From Phycisphaerales bacterium (lineage in GTDB: Bacteria > Planctomycetota > Phycisphaerae > Phycisphaerales > UBA1924), in NCBI GenBank assembly GCA_029260495.1, contig JAJDDD010000010.1, positions 185,149 through 249,148 of the forward strand: a DNA stretch of 64,000 nt, written 5' to 3'. This document shows, piece by piece, positions 34,076-42,754 of this stretch; the stretch's first letter is position 1, and each line of letters begins with the position of its first letter. A program made the translations under genes and the position numbers. The notes beneath the pieces are model-generated. The model was not told the DNA's origin, searched no databases, and saw only the letters and a program-made list of their open reading frames with translations.

Positions 34076-36358
34076 GTGCCCCCACGACGCGAGCCGCTCA
34101 TCCCGAGCATGTTTCACCGTCGCCTGACCCTGCTAATGGGGCTCATGGTGGTCGGAGCTGTTGTATTGTTCGGGCAGTTGGTTCGCCTGACGGTGGTCGA
34201 GGGCGCCGACCGTCGGCGTGAGGCTGAAAGCCGGCTGCTCATCCATAACTGGACGCCGACGCACCGCGGGCGGATTCTCGATCGTAAGGGGCGGGTGCTA
34301 GCGCTCGATCGTCCGAGCTTTGATATCGCCGTGGAGTATAAGGTGATGACCGGGGCGTGGGCTTTTGAGGAAGCCGCCCGCGAGGCCCGCCGACAAAACC
34401 GGGCCCAATGGCAGGAGCTGAGCCCGGCGGCGCGGCGCGAGGCGATTGATGATCTGCTCCCGGTGTATCAACAGCGGCTCAACGACATGTGGCAACGGCT
34501 TGCCAGCATCTCCGGCTCGCCACCTGCGGAGCTTGAAGCAAATCGCACAACGATCATCGAGCGCGTCAACAGAATGGCTTCGAGCATCTGGAGCCGGCGC
34601 CTGGCGCGCGATCGGGAGCAGGCTCTTGTTGAACAGCGAGAGACGACGCTCGAACTTGCGGATGTCGCCCGCCCGATTCGTGAACAGACCGAAACGCATG
34701 TGCTGCTGAGCGATGTGGATGACACGGTTGCGTTCGAGGCCCGGCGTCTGGCGGCTGAGCTTCCCGGCGTGCATGTGCAGGACGGCGCCCGGCGCGAGTA
34801 TCCCTTCGAGCGTGTCGATGTGACGATTGATCGCAGCTCATTTCCCGGGCCGCTGAAATCTGACACACCAATGCGCGCGCAAGCCGTCGGCGTGGAGACG
34901 CATTTGGTCGGCTGGATGCGCAAAAAGGTGACGCGCGAGGATGTTAAGCGCCGGCCATTGCGCGATCCGGCGACTGGTGAGATTGATCGCGGGCATTATC
35001 AAACCGGGGACGCGGTCGGCAGCTCGGGGATCGAGCGAGCGCTGGAGCACCAGCTTCGAGGCCTGCGCGGCAGGGATATCACCCACCTTGACACTGGAAA
35101 ACTCGAAGTCATTGCGCCTTCGGCTGGCGCTGACGTGAAACTGACGATTGACATCGCGCTGCAGGCGCGGTTGGCGGCGATTTTCGATCCGGCGTTCGGC
35201 TTGGCGCAGGTTCAGCCGTGGCATGAAAGCTCGCCGCGCATTGGCTCGCCTCTCCTTGGCGGCGCTGTTGTGCTTGATATTCAATCAGGCGATGTGCTTG
35301 CGATGGTTTCGTCGCCATCATTTACGCGCGAGGAGATGCGTGAGCGGCCCGAACGACTCATTCATGATGATCTTCGATTTCCGCTGGTGAATCGCCCGCT
35401 TTCGCGCCCCTATCAGCCCGGGTCCATTGTCAAACCCCTGGTGCTGGTCGAGGCGGTGACGCGCGGCGTCCATGCGCTCACGCACCCGATTGAGTGCGCC
35501 GGACACTACTTTCCAAATAAGCCCGACGGCTTCCGCTGCTGGATCTATCGTGAGCGTTTCAGCTTCGCGACCCACTCGCAACAAGTTGAAGGCCCGCTCT
35601 ATGCGCCGGACGCGATTGCGCGCTCGTGCAACATTTACTTTTATACGCTTGGCGACGCGCTTGGAGCCGCTGGCGTGGAGCGTTTCTATCGGTCGCTTGG
35701 CGTCGGCCATCGATATGAAACAGGCGTTCCCGGGGCGAATGCTGGTTTTGTAGGACGACTGGAAGGCACACCGATTGAACGCAATGAAGCGATCTTCATG
35801 GGCATTGGTCAGGGGCCGGTGAGCTGGACGCCGCTGCACGCTGCCAACGCCTTTGCGACGCTCGCGCGCCGCGGCGTGCGCCTTGAGCCGCGCGTTGTCG
35901 CTTCGCTGGAGCGCGAGCCTGTCGATCTGGGCTGGGATCAGGGTGCGATCGAATACGCTCTTGATGGGCTTCATCTCGGTGTCACCCAGAGGTATGGCAC
36001 GGGTCATCACATTCGAATTCATGGCGTGGAGGAGCCCATCTTCAATGCGCCAGGCATTCGTGTGGCGGGCAAGACGGGAACCGCGCAGGCGCAGCCGCTT
36101 AAGATCGACCCCGAAGGCAAACTTGCGGGACTGCCCGGCGTGGTGCGCGATCCCAAGACTGATCCACTGCCCGAACATGCGTGGACGGTCGTGCTCGCGG
36201 GGCCAGAAGACAGCAAGTACAGGTACGCGATTGCTGTGGTTGTTGAATACGCGGGCAGCGGCGGGCGCTTCGCGGGGCCGATTGCCAATCAGGCGATACA
36301 CGCGCTGATCGCGGAGGGATATCTCCCTGGCGCCGCGAGCGCGGAGCAGAGCCCATGA
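34076..36358 (+). CDS. mrdA: Penicillin-binding protein 2, transpeptidase of cell elongation
   Basis: 760 residues from GTG 34076 (GGA upstream; ATG 34109 possible). One N-terminal membrane helix is followed by a PBP dimerisation domain beginning HRGRILDRKGRVLA. The transpeptidase domain has S450-I-V-K453 (active serine), S517-C-N519 and K666-T-G-T. It is longer than E. coli PBP2 (633) because of a helical insert (about 95-215). It crosslinks peptidoglycan with its SEDS partner, encoded next and overlapping by ATGA. Confidence 0.93.
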   Translation: MPPRREPLIPSMFHRRLTLLMGLMVVGAVVLFGQLVRLTVVEGADRRREAESRLLIHNWTPTHRGRILDRKGRVLALDRPSFDIAVEYKVMTGAWAFEEAAREARRQNRAQWQELSPAARREAIDDLLPVYQQRLNDMWQRLASISGSPPAELEANRTTIIERVNRMASSIWSRRLARDREQALVEQRETTLELADVARPIREQTETHVLLSDVDDTVAFEARRLAAELPGVHVQDGARREYPFERVDVTIDRSSFPGPLKSDTPMRAQAVGVETHLVGWMRKKVTREDVKRRPLRDPATGEIDRGHYQTGDAVGSSGIERALEHQLRGLRGRDITHLDTGKLEVIAPSAGADVKLTIDIALQARLAAIFDPAFGLAQVQPWHESSPRIGSPLLGGAVVLDIQSGDVLAMVSSPSFTREEMRERPERLIHDDLRFPLVNRPLSRPYQPGSIVKPLVLVEAVTRGVHALTHPIECAGHYFPNKPDGFRCWIYRERFSFATHSQQVEGPLYAPDAIARSCNIYFYTLGDALGAAGVERFYRSLGVGHRYETGVPGANAGFVGRLEGTPIERNEAIFMGIGQGPVSWTPLHAANAFATLARRGVRLEPRVVASLEREPVDLGWDQGAIEYALDGLHLGVTQRYGTGHHIRIHGVEEPIFNAPGIRVAGKTGTAQAQPLKIDPEGKLAGLPGVVRDPKTDPLPEHAWTVVLAGPEDSKYRYAIAVVVEYAGSGGRFAGPIANQAIHALIAEGYLPGAASAEQSP

Positions 36359-37587
36359 GCTTCTCACGGATTGAACCGCTGGATCCCGGCGCGCGCCGGG
36401 GCGCGCTGCGGCCCGCGGCCCAGCGCTCGCGCGTTCGATGGGTGAATCCCGCGTGGCTCACTGTCGCAGCTTCACTCATGCTGACACTCGTGGGCGTCTA
36501 CTGCATCAATCTAACCGCGGGTGTGAGCAGCGATGGATTTAGTTCACTTGCTACGAAACAGCTTGCGCTTTTGATGCTGGGTATTCTGGCGGGCGCCTTT
36601 ATCGCGGCGCCGGACTATCGGTGGATCGGCAGGCTTTCGCCGCTGCTGATCATCGCGACGCTTGGGGCGCTGGTGTTTGTGATGCTTCCCTGGGCGCCGG
36701 AAGCGCTGGTGACGCCGCGCAACGGCGCGAGGCGCTGGATTAATCTCGGCGTGACTGACTTTCAACCAAGCGAGCTGGCGAAGATCGCCTATGTGATCGC
36801 CGTCGCGAGATATCTTCGTTTCCGCGAGAATCATCGACGCTTTCTCGGCCTTGCGCCTCCGGCGATCATCACTTTTGTTCCGATGGGTTTGATACTGATC
36901 GAGCCGGACCTTGGCACGGCGCTGCTCTTTCTTCCTGCTCTCTTCGCGATGCTCATCGCCGCGGGCGCCAAGCTCAAGCACCTGCTCATCGTTTGCGCCG
37001 TCGCGATGGCGACCACGCCCGCCATGTACCCCCTGCTTCAGCCGCACCAGAAAGCGCGCATTCAGGCGGTCATCAATCAAGTGACCGGCGACGAGAGCGG
37101 GCGCGACACCATTAACTATCAGGGCGATCGGGCGATGACACTTGTCGGCGCCGGCGGCACGGTTGGCATGGGCGCGAAGAAAAGCCGGGCTGTTATTCAC
37201 TTCAACGCCCTCCCCGAAGATCACAATGACATGATCTTCGCCGTCGTCGCCAACCGTTTCGGGTTGCTCGGAACCATTGGCATGCTTGGGCTTTATCTGC
37301 TTTGGGTTGGAGGCGCTCTTCTCACCGCGGCGACATGCACCGAGCCCTTCGGTAGGTTGCTCGCTGTCGGGCTCGCTGCGATTGTCGCGACACAGATGAC
37401 CATCAATATCGGCATGACTGTTGGCCTGTTGCCGATCACCGGAATGACACTCCCCTTTGTGAGCGCCGGCGGCGCGAGCTTAATTGTCAGCTACATGATG
37501 GCGGGATTTATTCTCAATATCGGCCTACGCCGGCCGTTGTATCTGCAACGCAAAAGCTTTGAATTTTCCACCGAGGATGGTGTATGA
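36355..37587 (+). CDS. rodA: RodA-type SEDS peptidoglycan glycosyltransferase
   Basis: 410 residues with about ten membrane helices. NGARRWINLGVTDFQPSELAKI and LIEPDLGTALLFLPALFAML (both in family position) and the C-terminal LPITGMTLPFVSAGGASLI are the classic FtsW/RodA/SpoVE signatures. It polymerises lipid II with PBP2. It overlaps mrdA upstream and rsmG downstream, both by ATGA, forming a tight three-gene operon. The link with PBP2 supports RodA over FtsW. Confidence 0.93.
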   Translation: MSFSRIEPLDPGARRGALRPAAQRSRVRWVNPAWLTVAASLMLTLVGVYCINLTAGVSSDGFSSLATKQLALLMLGILAGAFIAAPDYRWIGRLSPLLIIATLGALVFVMLPWAPEALVTPRNGARRWINLGVTDFQPSELAKIAYVIAVARYLRFRENHRRFLGLAPPAIITFVPMGLILIEPDLGTALLFLPALFAMLIAAGAKLKHLLIVCAVAMATTPAMYPLLQPHQKARIQAVINQVTGDESGRDTINYQGDRAMTLVGAGGTVGMGAKKSRAVIHFNALPEDHNDMIFAVVANRFGLLGTIGMLGLYLLWVGGALLTAATCTEPFGRLLAVGLAAIVATQMTINIGMTVGLLPITGMTLPFVSAGGASLIVSYMMAGFILNIGLRRPLYLQRKSFEFSTEDGV

Positions 37588-38309
37588 CAGCGAGTGACTC
37601 TCTCCCGGTTCCCGAATCGTTCCTTCGTGAGGCGAACGAACTCGGTGTGAACTTTGCGCCCGGCGAGATTGAAAAGCTGGGGCGCTATCTTGCGCTCCTG
37701 CTTGAAGCCAACCAGCGCATCAACCTAACAGCTGTCACCGAACCGGAAGAAGCCTGGCGCAAGCATATTCTTGATTCGCTTACGCTCCTTGCGATCCTCT
37801 CAGAAGGGCCGGGAGGATCGCGCATCGCGGATGTCGGCGCCGGGGGGGGCGCGCCGGGACTGCCGCTTGCGATCGTGATGCCCCGCGCGCACTTTACGCT
37901 GATCGAAGCGACTGGGAAAAAGGCAGCGTTTCTTACTGAAGCAGCCACCGCGCTGGAGCTCAGCAACGTCGTTGTCGTCAGCGACCGCGCTGAAACGCTG
38001 GGCCAGGATCACAAACAGTTTCGAGCGCAGTATGATTATGTTCTGGCTCGCGCCGTGGGGAGAATATCCGTTGTTGCAGAGTTGACGATTCCGCTGACAA
38101 ATGTAGGCGGCCAGGTCCTACTCATTAAAGGCGCCAAAGCGGATGAAGAGCTGGCTGAAGCAAAGCAAGCACTGCACAGGCTGCACACTTCCTGCGCAGG
38201 CGTCATCGAGACACCGACTGGCAAGATCGTCGTGCTTGAAAAACTGCGGGAAACGCCGCGACTCTATCCCCGCCGCCCGGGAGAGCCCAAACGATCCCCG
38301 CTCGGTTGA
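37584..38309 (+). CDS. rsmG: 16S rRNA (guanine527-N7)-methyltransferase
   Basis: 241 residues. The N-terminal LGRYLALLLEANQRINLTAVTEPEEAWRKHILDSL (in pieces: NQRINLTAV and HILDSLT) is typical of RsmG. DVGAGGGAPGLPLAIV is the SAM-binding loop. It modifies G527 in helix 18 of 16S rRNA. Translationally coupled to rodA by a four-base overlap. It is convergent with the PilZ gene, 28 bases away. Confidence 0.93.
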   Translation: MTASDSLPVPESFLREANELGVNFAPGEIEKLGRYLALLLEANQRINLTAVTEPEEAWRKHILDSLTLLAILSEGPGGSRIADVGAGGGAPGLPLAIVMPRAHFTLIEATGKKAAFLTEAATALELSNVVVVSDRAETLGQDHKQFRAQYDYVLARAVGRISVVAELTIPLTNVGGQVLLIKGAKADEELAEAKQALHRLHTSCAGVIETPTGKIVVLEKLRETPRLYPRRPGEPKRSPLG

Positions 38310-38337
38310 CATCCTCAATTGAGCAGGCGATCGCGCT

Positions 38338-38931
38338 TCAGACCTCTAGCAATCGAACCACCTGGCGCATGCTCTCAATCACGCGCCTGATGTCAGCGTA
38401 TCCAGCATTGCTTTGCGCCAGCGCCTGAAGTTCATTCGCCAGGGTTGCAAGCCGCTCATGCGCAGAAGCGTTGTCGGCCGCAGAGGCATTGCGCGCTGAC
38501 TTAGGTTGTTCGGCATTTGGAACAAAATGAGTTGGGTCAACCTTCTGATTGAATTTAATCCCAGCCTCATGAATGCGACCCTCGACATGCCGACACCATT
38601 GAATGACGCCTTGAGAAGCCACGCGCTCACCATCATATGTCTCGAGCGTCACATAGACGCTTGACCCGGGATGCACAAATTTCGGCAACAGCACGCCGCA
38701 CCCGGTCGCTGATATGTTTCGGCCCAACGAAATGAACGGTTGGCGTCCGTGGCCTTCAAGATCAAGCTCACACGCCGTCGGGAAAGTTAGATCAAAAGAA
38801 CGGTTGGCATTTCGCTTCTCGCTCCCGGACCATTTTTCAGATTCACGTTTGAGCTTCCTCAGCGTCTCGTTGAGCTTATGCATCGGCTCCCGAAAGGCTG
38901 AGAAATCCTGGGATATACATGTCTGAGTCAT
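38338..38931 (-). CDS. PilZ-domain protein, probable c-di-GMP receptor
   Basis: 197 residues. R-N-A-N-R near residues 40-44 is an RxxxR motif, and NISATGCGVLLP near 70-81 is the N-x-S-x-x-G motif; together these form a c-di-GMP site. A leading helical part (residues 1-38) and a trailing helix follow. It could link second messenger levels to surface or motility functions. No downstream partner is evident. Confidence 0.8.
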   Translation of the reverse strand: MTQTCISQDFSAFREPMHKLNETLRKLKRESEKWSGSEKRNANRSFDLTFPTACELDLEGHGRQPFISLGRNISATGCGVLLPKFVHPGSSVYVTLETYDGERVASQGVIQWCRHVEGRIHEAGIKFNQKVDPTHFVPNAEQPKSARNASAADNASAHERLATLANELQALAQSNAGYADIRRVIESMRQVVRLLEV

Positions 38932-39508
38932 GGACTCGCCCCGGCTTCAACAGGATTTTCGACGCTGATTTGCGAAACGCCTGAGAGCAGCGCGTCGAAA
39001 TAAATGCTGATTTCTAACCCTGCAACGATCTCGCGGCCTCTAGCTGCGATCATTGCGCACTTGTAATACCAAAAACACTCTCGGATTATCAGGTCTGACA
39101 CATGCGGCATAGTGTGAATTTCTTTGATCAATTCACGAAATTGCAGCCCTGATCGACAGGACGAAGTCATGCACACAACGCCCAAGCACAAGTGTTGTGC
39201 CACCTGGTAGTCACAGCGTCTCTAGCTGTTATTAACGCTCTTGGCGCGCTGACGGAATAAGGCTCCTGTGAGGTCAGCGGCGCTGGCGAGATTGTCGTTT
39301 TTGATGCCGGCTGGGGTGCTAAAGAGTTGCCAGATATCGAACGAGAATCGCCCAGCATAACATTGAGGTAGTAATGCAGGCGTCACGCGCTCGGCCGCAG
39401 GTAGGCTACGGTTGCTATAGTGAAATACCGTTGTTTTTCACACAGTTGAAGTTTCCGTCTGGCAGACGTCTTCCTCTACACACGAGGACAGTTCCCAGGA
39501 GCCATGCC
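38932..39508. other. 577-base region without a confident gene
   Basis: Visibly more A/T-rich than its surroundings. A minus-strand 91-residue frame (38928-39203) ends in an ATGA overlap with the PilZ start, but its composition is poor and no family is recognised. A second minus-strand frame, ending at TAG 39222, reads ...FDIWQLFSTPAGI... ADLTGALFRQRAKS and may be the remnant of a decayed gene. Neither is firm enough to call. The promoter for the PepSY-like gene lies at its right end. Confidence 0.4.
39413..39421 (+). promoter_or_regulatory. Possible extended -10 promoter of the PepSY-like gene
   Basis: TGCTATAGT at 39413-39421 fits the extended -10 element TG-n-TATAAT with one mismatch, about 88 bases before ATG 39509. 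No convincing -35 hexamer was found, as is common for extended -10 promoters. Confidence 0.3.
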
Positions 39509-40273
39509 ATGAAGCAGTTCTGGTTAAACGGTATTCTCAGTCTTATTGTCATCAGTGTATGCTGCGCCATAGGGGCGACAGCGATGCGCGGCGGCGCGGC
39601 TGAGGAACAACTTGTGACCCTAAATGAGGTTCCGGAAGCTGTCCGGCGCGCCATTCTGGCTCGCGCTAACGGCGCGACAATTGAGAGTATTGAACGATCG
39701 CAAGAAGACGGCCACACGATATACGAAGTCGAGATTGAAAAGGGGGCCAGAGAGTTTGAGTTCGTAGTTGTAGTTGGTGATGATGGGCAGATCATCGATC
39801 TTGAAGCAGAAGAAGATGAAGACGAAAATGAACACGAAGACGACGAAAAGCAGGTCACGAAGATTTCAATGAAAGAAGCTCCGGCCGCTGTTCAGAACGC
39901 GTTTAGGAGCGCCAGTGGAAATGCAACGCCGACAGAGGTTGAGCGTGTCGTCCAAGAAGGCTTTGTGACGTACGAGATCGAGTTCGCGGCGGACAACGGC
40001 GAATCGAGTCTGACGCTTTCGGATCAGGGCGAGTTGATTGAGGTCGAGAAGCCGTTCAAGATCGTAGAGCTACCCAAGGCAATTGTGCGAGCCATCATGA
40101 AGGAACACCCGGTAGCAGAACTCCTGGAGGCTGAGGCAGTTCAACTTTTTTATTACGAGATCACGATCAACATTAACGGCCGCGTCGTTGAACTCGCAGC
40201 GCTCGCCACCGGTGACATTGAAGACGAAGATGAAGACGAGGACCAAGATGACGGCAAAGATGAAGATGATTGA
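39509..40273 (+). CDS. Secreted PepSY-like acidic protein
   Basis: 254 residues from ATG 39509 (AGGAG eight bases upstream). Signal peptide or anchor at 7-25. Three PepSY-like units follow (VPEAVRRAILARANGATI, APAAVQNAFRSASGNATPTEV, LPKAIVRAIMKEHPVAEL), each with an E-I-E strand and a D.G.lI turn. Acidic stretches EEDEDENEHEDDEK and EDEDEDEDQDDGKDEDD separate or end them, and may bind divalent metal. PepSY-like proteins are common next to two-component systems in the envelope; here the histidine kinase gene is convergent, two bases away. A role in sensing metal or modulating the kinase is inference. Confidence 0.75.
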   Translation: MKQFWLNGILSLIVISVCCAIGATAMRGGAAEEQLVTLNEVPEAVRRAILARANGATIESIERSQEDGHTIYEVEIEKGAREFEFVVVVGDDGQIIDLEAEEDEDENEHEDDEKQVTKISMKEAPAAVQNAFRSASGNATPTEVERVVQEGFVTYEIEFAADNGESSLTLSDQGELIEVEKPFKIVELPKAIVRAIMKEHPVAELLEAEAVQLFYYEITININGRVVELAALATGDIEDEDEDEDQDDGKDEDD

Positions 40274-40275
40274 CG

Positions 40276-41790
40276 TCAGCCGTGGCGGCTGAGGGGAGAG
40301 CCATTGGAACTCACGGTCCCAACATGGGTATGAGCCGGCAGGTTGAGATGGACGACGAACATGCCGTTTTTCAGTTCAAACTGAACTTCAACTCCCAATG
40401 ATGACGCGAGAGAGTGTACGACTTTGAGGCCGACGCCGAAGTGCTTTCGGTCCGTCCGCGCCGGATCCTTGCGCCAGAACACGCGGGAAAGTGAGTCGAA
40501 GTCCGTCTCGGTGAGTGAGTCGTCGCTATTGGCGATCGCAAGCTTCACGCAATCAGGGGCGCGGTCGGCAGAGATATGAATAAGCTTTTTCCCAGTCGAG
40601 TGCGAAGCGGCGTTCGACAAGAGGTTGTCAAGAATGACCGCTAACGCATCCCGGTGAGATATGACTTCAACTCCAGGCGGCACGTCGATTGTCACTTCTC
40701 GTTGTGCCAAATCTGCGCATCGCTCGATTGCCGCTGCGAGGCTGTCGCTCAGATTCACCGGTTCAAAGGTAAACACGCCGCGATTCGCCTGATGACTTTC
40801 GAGCAACATGTTTGTCATGTTTGTCATCCCGACGACGATCTCGTGACAATCCCTCAGCAGACGGACGCAGATGTCCGAATCACGGAAAACATCCGCCTCT
40901 CCGTCGATGGCGTCGAGCGCGGACTGCAGTTCAGCAAGCGGAGTGCGCAGCTCGTGTGCGACGCCGGCGGTGAGAGATCGTTCACGATCAAGCGCCTCTT
41001 CCACACGATCGAGCATGCGATTCGTGGCAAGGCTGAGCGGCGCCAACTCTTGCGGAATGTTGTTGACAGAAAGTCGCTTGCGCACAACTGTCGCATCAAT
41101 CTCGTTGGTTTCCTCGGAAAGGCGCCGAACGGCTGCGAGCCCTCGATTGACCGTCCACACAATCAAAATCGCAAGCAATCCAACCAGCGCGACGGCCGAC
41201 GCTGCAGCGGCCACGAGGTTTTCGCGAATGGTCGATTCAACATGCTCACGACTGGCTGCGATAACAATGACCGCCGGGCGCCGGATCTCGATTTCCTCAA
41301 AATGCTCATCCGCGTTCATTTCCTGCTTAAGTTCAGCAAGGTGTTCGGGATATTCGCGCTGGAAATCCTCAAGGTCTTCGTCCAGTTCGATTTCATGCTG
41401 GACGATAACGACGCGGCCGGGCCGGCCATCTGGTAGTTGGGCGTTCAATGCAACAGGCGATATCGAGGTGCCGAAGTTATACGGCAGGTCACCGTCTGCG
41501 AGCGAGATTGATCGCGCTACAGAAACGTCATCCATCCACACCTGAAAATAGCTCGACGCCTCCGTGGCGATGAACTCCGGCATCGTCTCGTCTGTGACAT
41601 CAACATCGACGCCCCAGGGCGTGTACTCCGTGAGAGTTGCGAGGGCTGCAGCCTTTGTTGTGAGTGTGGCGTCAAGCTCTTCATACACCTTGGCGCGGAA
41701 CCGGGAGTGTCTCCAGCTTTCGACCGACAGCACGAGACAGGCCGTCCCGGCGAGCAGCACTGTAAGTTGAAAACGGCGCAGCGATTTCAT
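40276..41790 (-). CDS. Two-component sensor histidine kinase
   Basis: 504 residues: TM1 (8-26), periplasmic domain (27-192), TM2 (193-214), HAMP-like segment (215-265), HisKA with phosphorylated H279 in AHELRTPL, and HATPase with N-box DNLLSNAASHS (388-398). The periplasmic part is unusually acidic (HEIELDEDLEDFQREYPEH and HFEEIEIR), including E-x-x-E pairs like those that bind Fe(III) in PmrB. The start overlaps the regulator stop (ATGA). It is likely the control switch for the neighbouring arn operon. Confidence 0.9.
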   Translation of the reverse strand: MKSLRRFQLTVLLAGTACLVLSVESWRHSRFRAKVYEELDATLTTKAAALATLTEYTPWGVDVDVTDETMPEFIATEASSYFQVWMDDVSVARSISLADGDLPYNFGTSISPVALNAQLPDGRPGRVVIVQHEIELDEDLEDFQREYPEHLAELKQEMNADEHFEEIEIRRPAVIVIAASREHVESTIRENLVAAAASAVALVGLLAILIVWTVNRGLAAVRRLSEETNEIDATVVRKRLSVNNIPQELAPLSLATNRMLDRVEEALDRERSLTAGVAHELRTPLAELQSALDAIDGEADVFRDSDICVRLLRDCHEIVVGMTNMTNMLLESHQANRGVFTFEPVNLSDSLAAAIERCADLAQREVTIDVPPGVEVISHRDALAVILDNLLSNAASHSTGKKLIHISADRAPDCVKLAIANSDDSLTETDFDSLSRVFWRKDPARTDRKHFGVGLKVVHSLASSLGVEVQFELKNGMFVVHLNLPAHTHVGTVSSNGSPLSRHG

Positions 41791-42467
41791 GAGTCCTGCT
41801 CAGCGATAAGGTAATAGCCTTCTCCCCGACGGCTTCGCACAAGGTCGCGCCCGCCATGTTCGGTGAGTTTTTTCCGCAGGGAACACACCATGCGATCAAC
41901 AGCGTTGCTCTGGGGGAATCTGGATTCATCGTAGAGGTGATCCTCGATTTTACGCCGCCCAACGACTTTCCCTGTATTCCGCGCCAGATATTCGAACAGC
42001 ATGTACTCGCGCCGCGACATCGGAATCGTGACGCCGGCTTTCAGCACCTGACGCCCAGTTCGGTCGAGCGTAAACTCACCGACGGTCTGCAACGGCTGTG
42101 TCAACCCGGAACGACGGCCGTTGATGGCATTCAGCCGGGCCAAAAGTTCGTCGAACGCGAAAGGCTTGACCAAATAATCATCCGCTCCAGCGCACAAGCC
42201 TTCAACACGTTCATCAACGGCGCCCATCGCTGTCAGAAGGAGCACGCCAAAGTCGCATCCCTCATCACGCAGCGTTTTCAGGACGGTCAGGCCATCCACC
42301 TTGGGAAGCATTCGATCGAGAATGATGACGTCATACACATCATGCCTGGCGTACCGCAAGGCGGACTCGCCATCGAGAGCTGTATCAACAGCGTGTCCGT
42401 GGCGTCGCAGGTTATGCGTCAGCGATCGCTGAAGACGCCCGGAGTCATCGACAAATAGCAGCTTCAT
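41787..42467 (-). CDS. OmpR-family response regulator
   Basis: 226 residues from ATG 42467 (GGGAG upstream); the longer open frame crosses the intergenic region and is unlikely. The receiver domain has D7-D8, phosphoacceptor D51 (IILDRMLPKVDG), T79 and K101. The winged-helix DNA-binding domain follows (SRREYMLFEYLARNTGKVV, SNAVDRMVCSLRKKL, VRSRRGEGYYL). It is translationally coupled to the kinase. Divergent from the arn operon by 287 bases, so it probably binds that region. Confidence 0.93.
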   Translation of the reverse strand: MKLLFVDDSGRLQRSLTHNLRRHGHAVDTALDGESALRYARHDVYDVIILDRMLPKVDGLTVLKTLRDEGCDFGVLLLTAMGAVDERVEGLCAGADDYLVKPFAFDELLARLNAINGRRSGLTQPLQTVGEFTLDRTGRQVLKAGVTIPMSRREYMLFEYLARNTGKVVGRRKIEDHLYDESRFPQSNAVDRMVCSLRKKLTEHGGRDLVRSRRGEGYYLIAEQDS

Positions 42468-42693
42468 AGTGGCTCCCGGCACGGCTGAAAAACTGAGGCC
42501 GTGCATTGGGATTCTAGCCCCTGGACTCGCCGAAGATGCAACACCGTGGACAGACACAGTCGCGTGCGTGATTGTTACGCAGAGAATGACAATCCACGGC
42601 TGAAGAGGAACGCTTGAGCGAGCCAATTTCATCCTCATCTACTGGCTAGAAAATTGCCGGCTGTAATCTTGAAGTCATATAGGAAGAGGCAAC

Positions 42694-42717
42694 ATGGGTA
42701 GCGTGGTCAACTCGTGA
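42694..42717 (+). CDS. Possible seven-codon leader peptide before arnB
   Basis: ATG 42694 follows AGGAAGAGG (42681-42689), one of the best ribosome sites in the region, and encodes MGSVVNS then TGA. The arnB start is 38 bases beyond the stop. A mini-ORF this well marked upstream of a regulated operon may be a leader; there is no direct evidence of expression and it may be coincidental. Confidence 0.3.
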   Translation: MGSVVNS

Positions 42718-42754
42718 ATGTCGCTTTGTGGTTTCCGCCGAGGGGTCATCTGTC

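Noticed and set aside
38928..39203. 91-residue minus-strand frame ending in ATGA overlap with the PilZ gene
   Set aside because: Composition is not protein-like, no ribosome site or family; overlap alone is weak support.
39222..39410. Minus-strand frame reading FDIWQLFSTPAGI and ADLTGALFRQRAKS before a stop
   Set aside because: Reads plausibly but has no start codon in context and runs into the PepSY promoter region; may be a gene remnant, not a gene.
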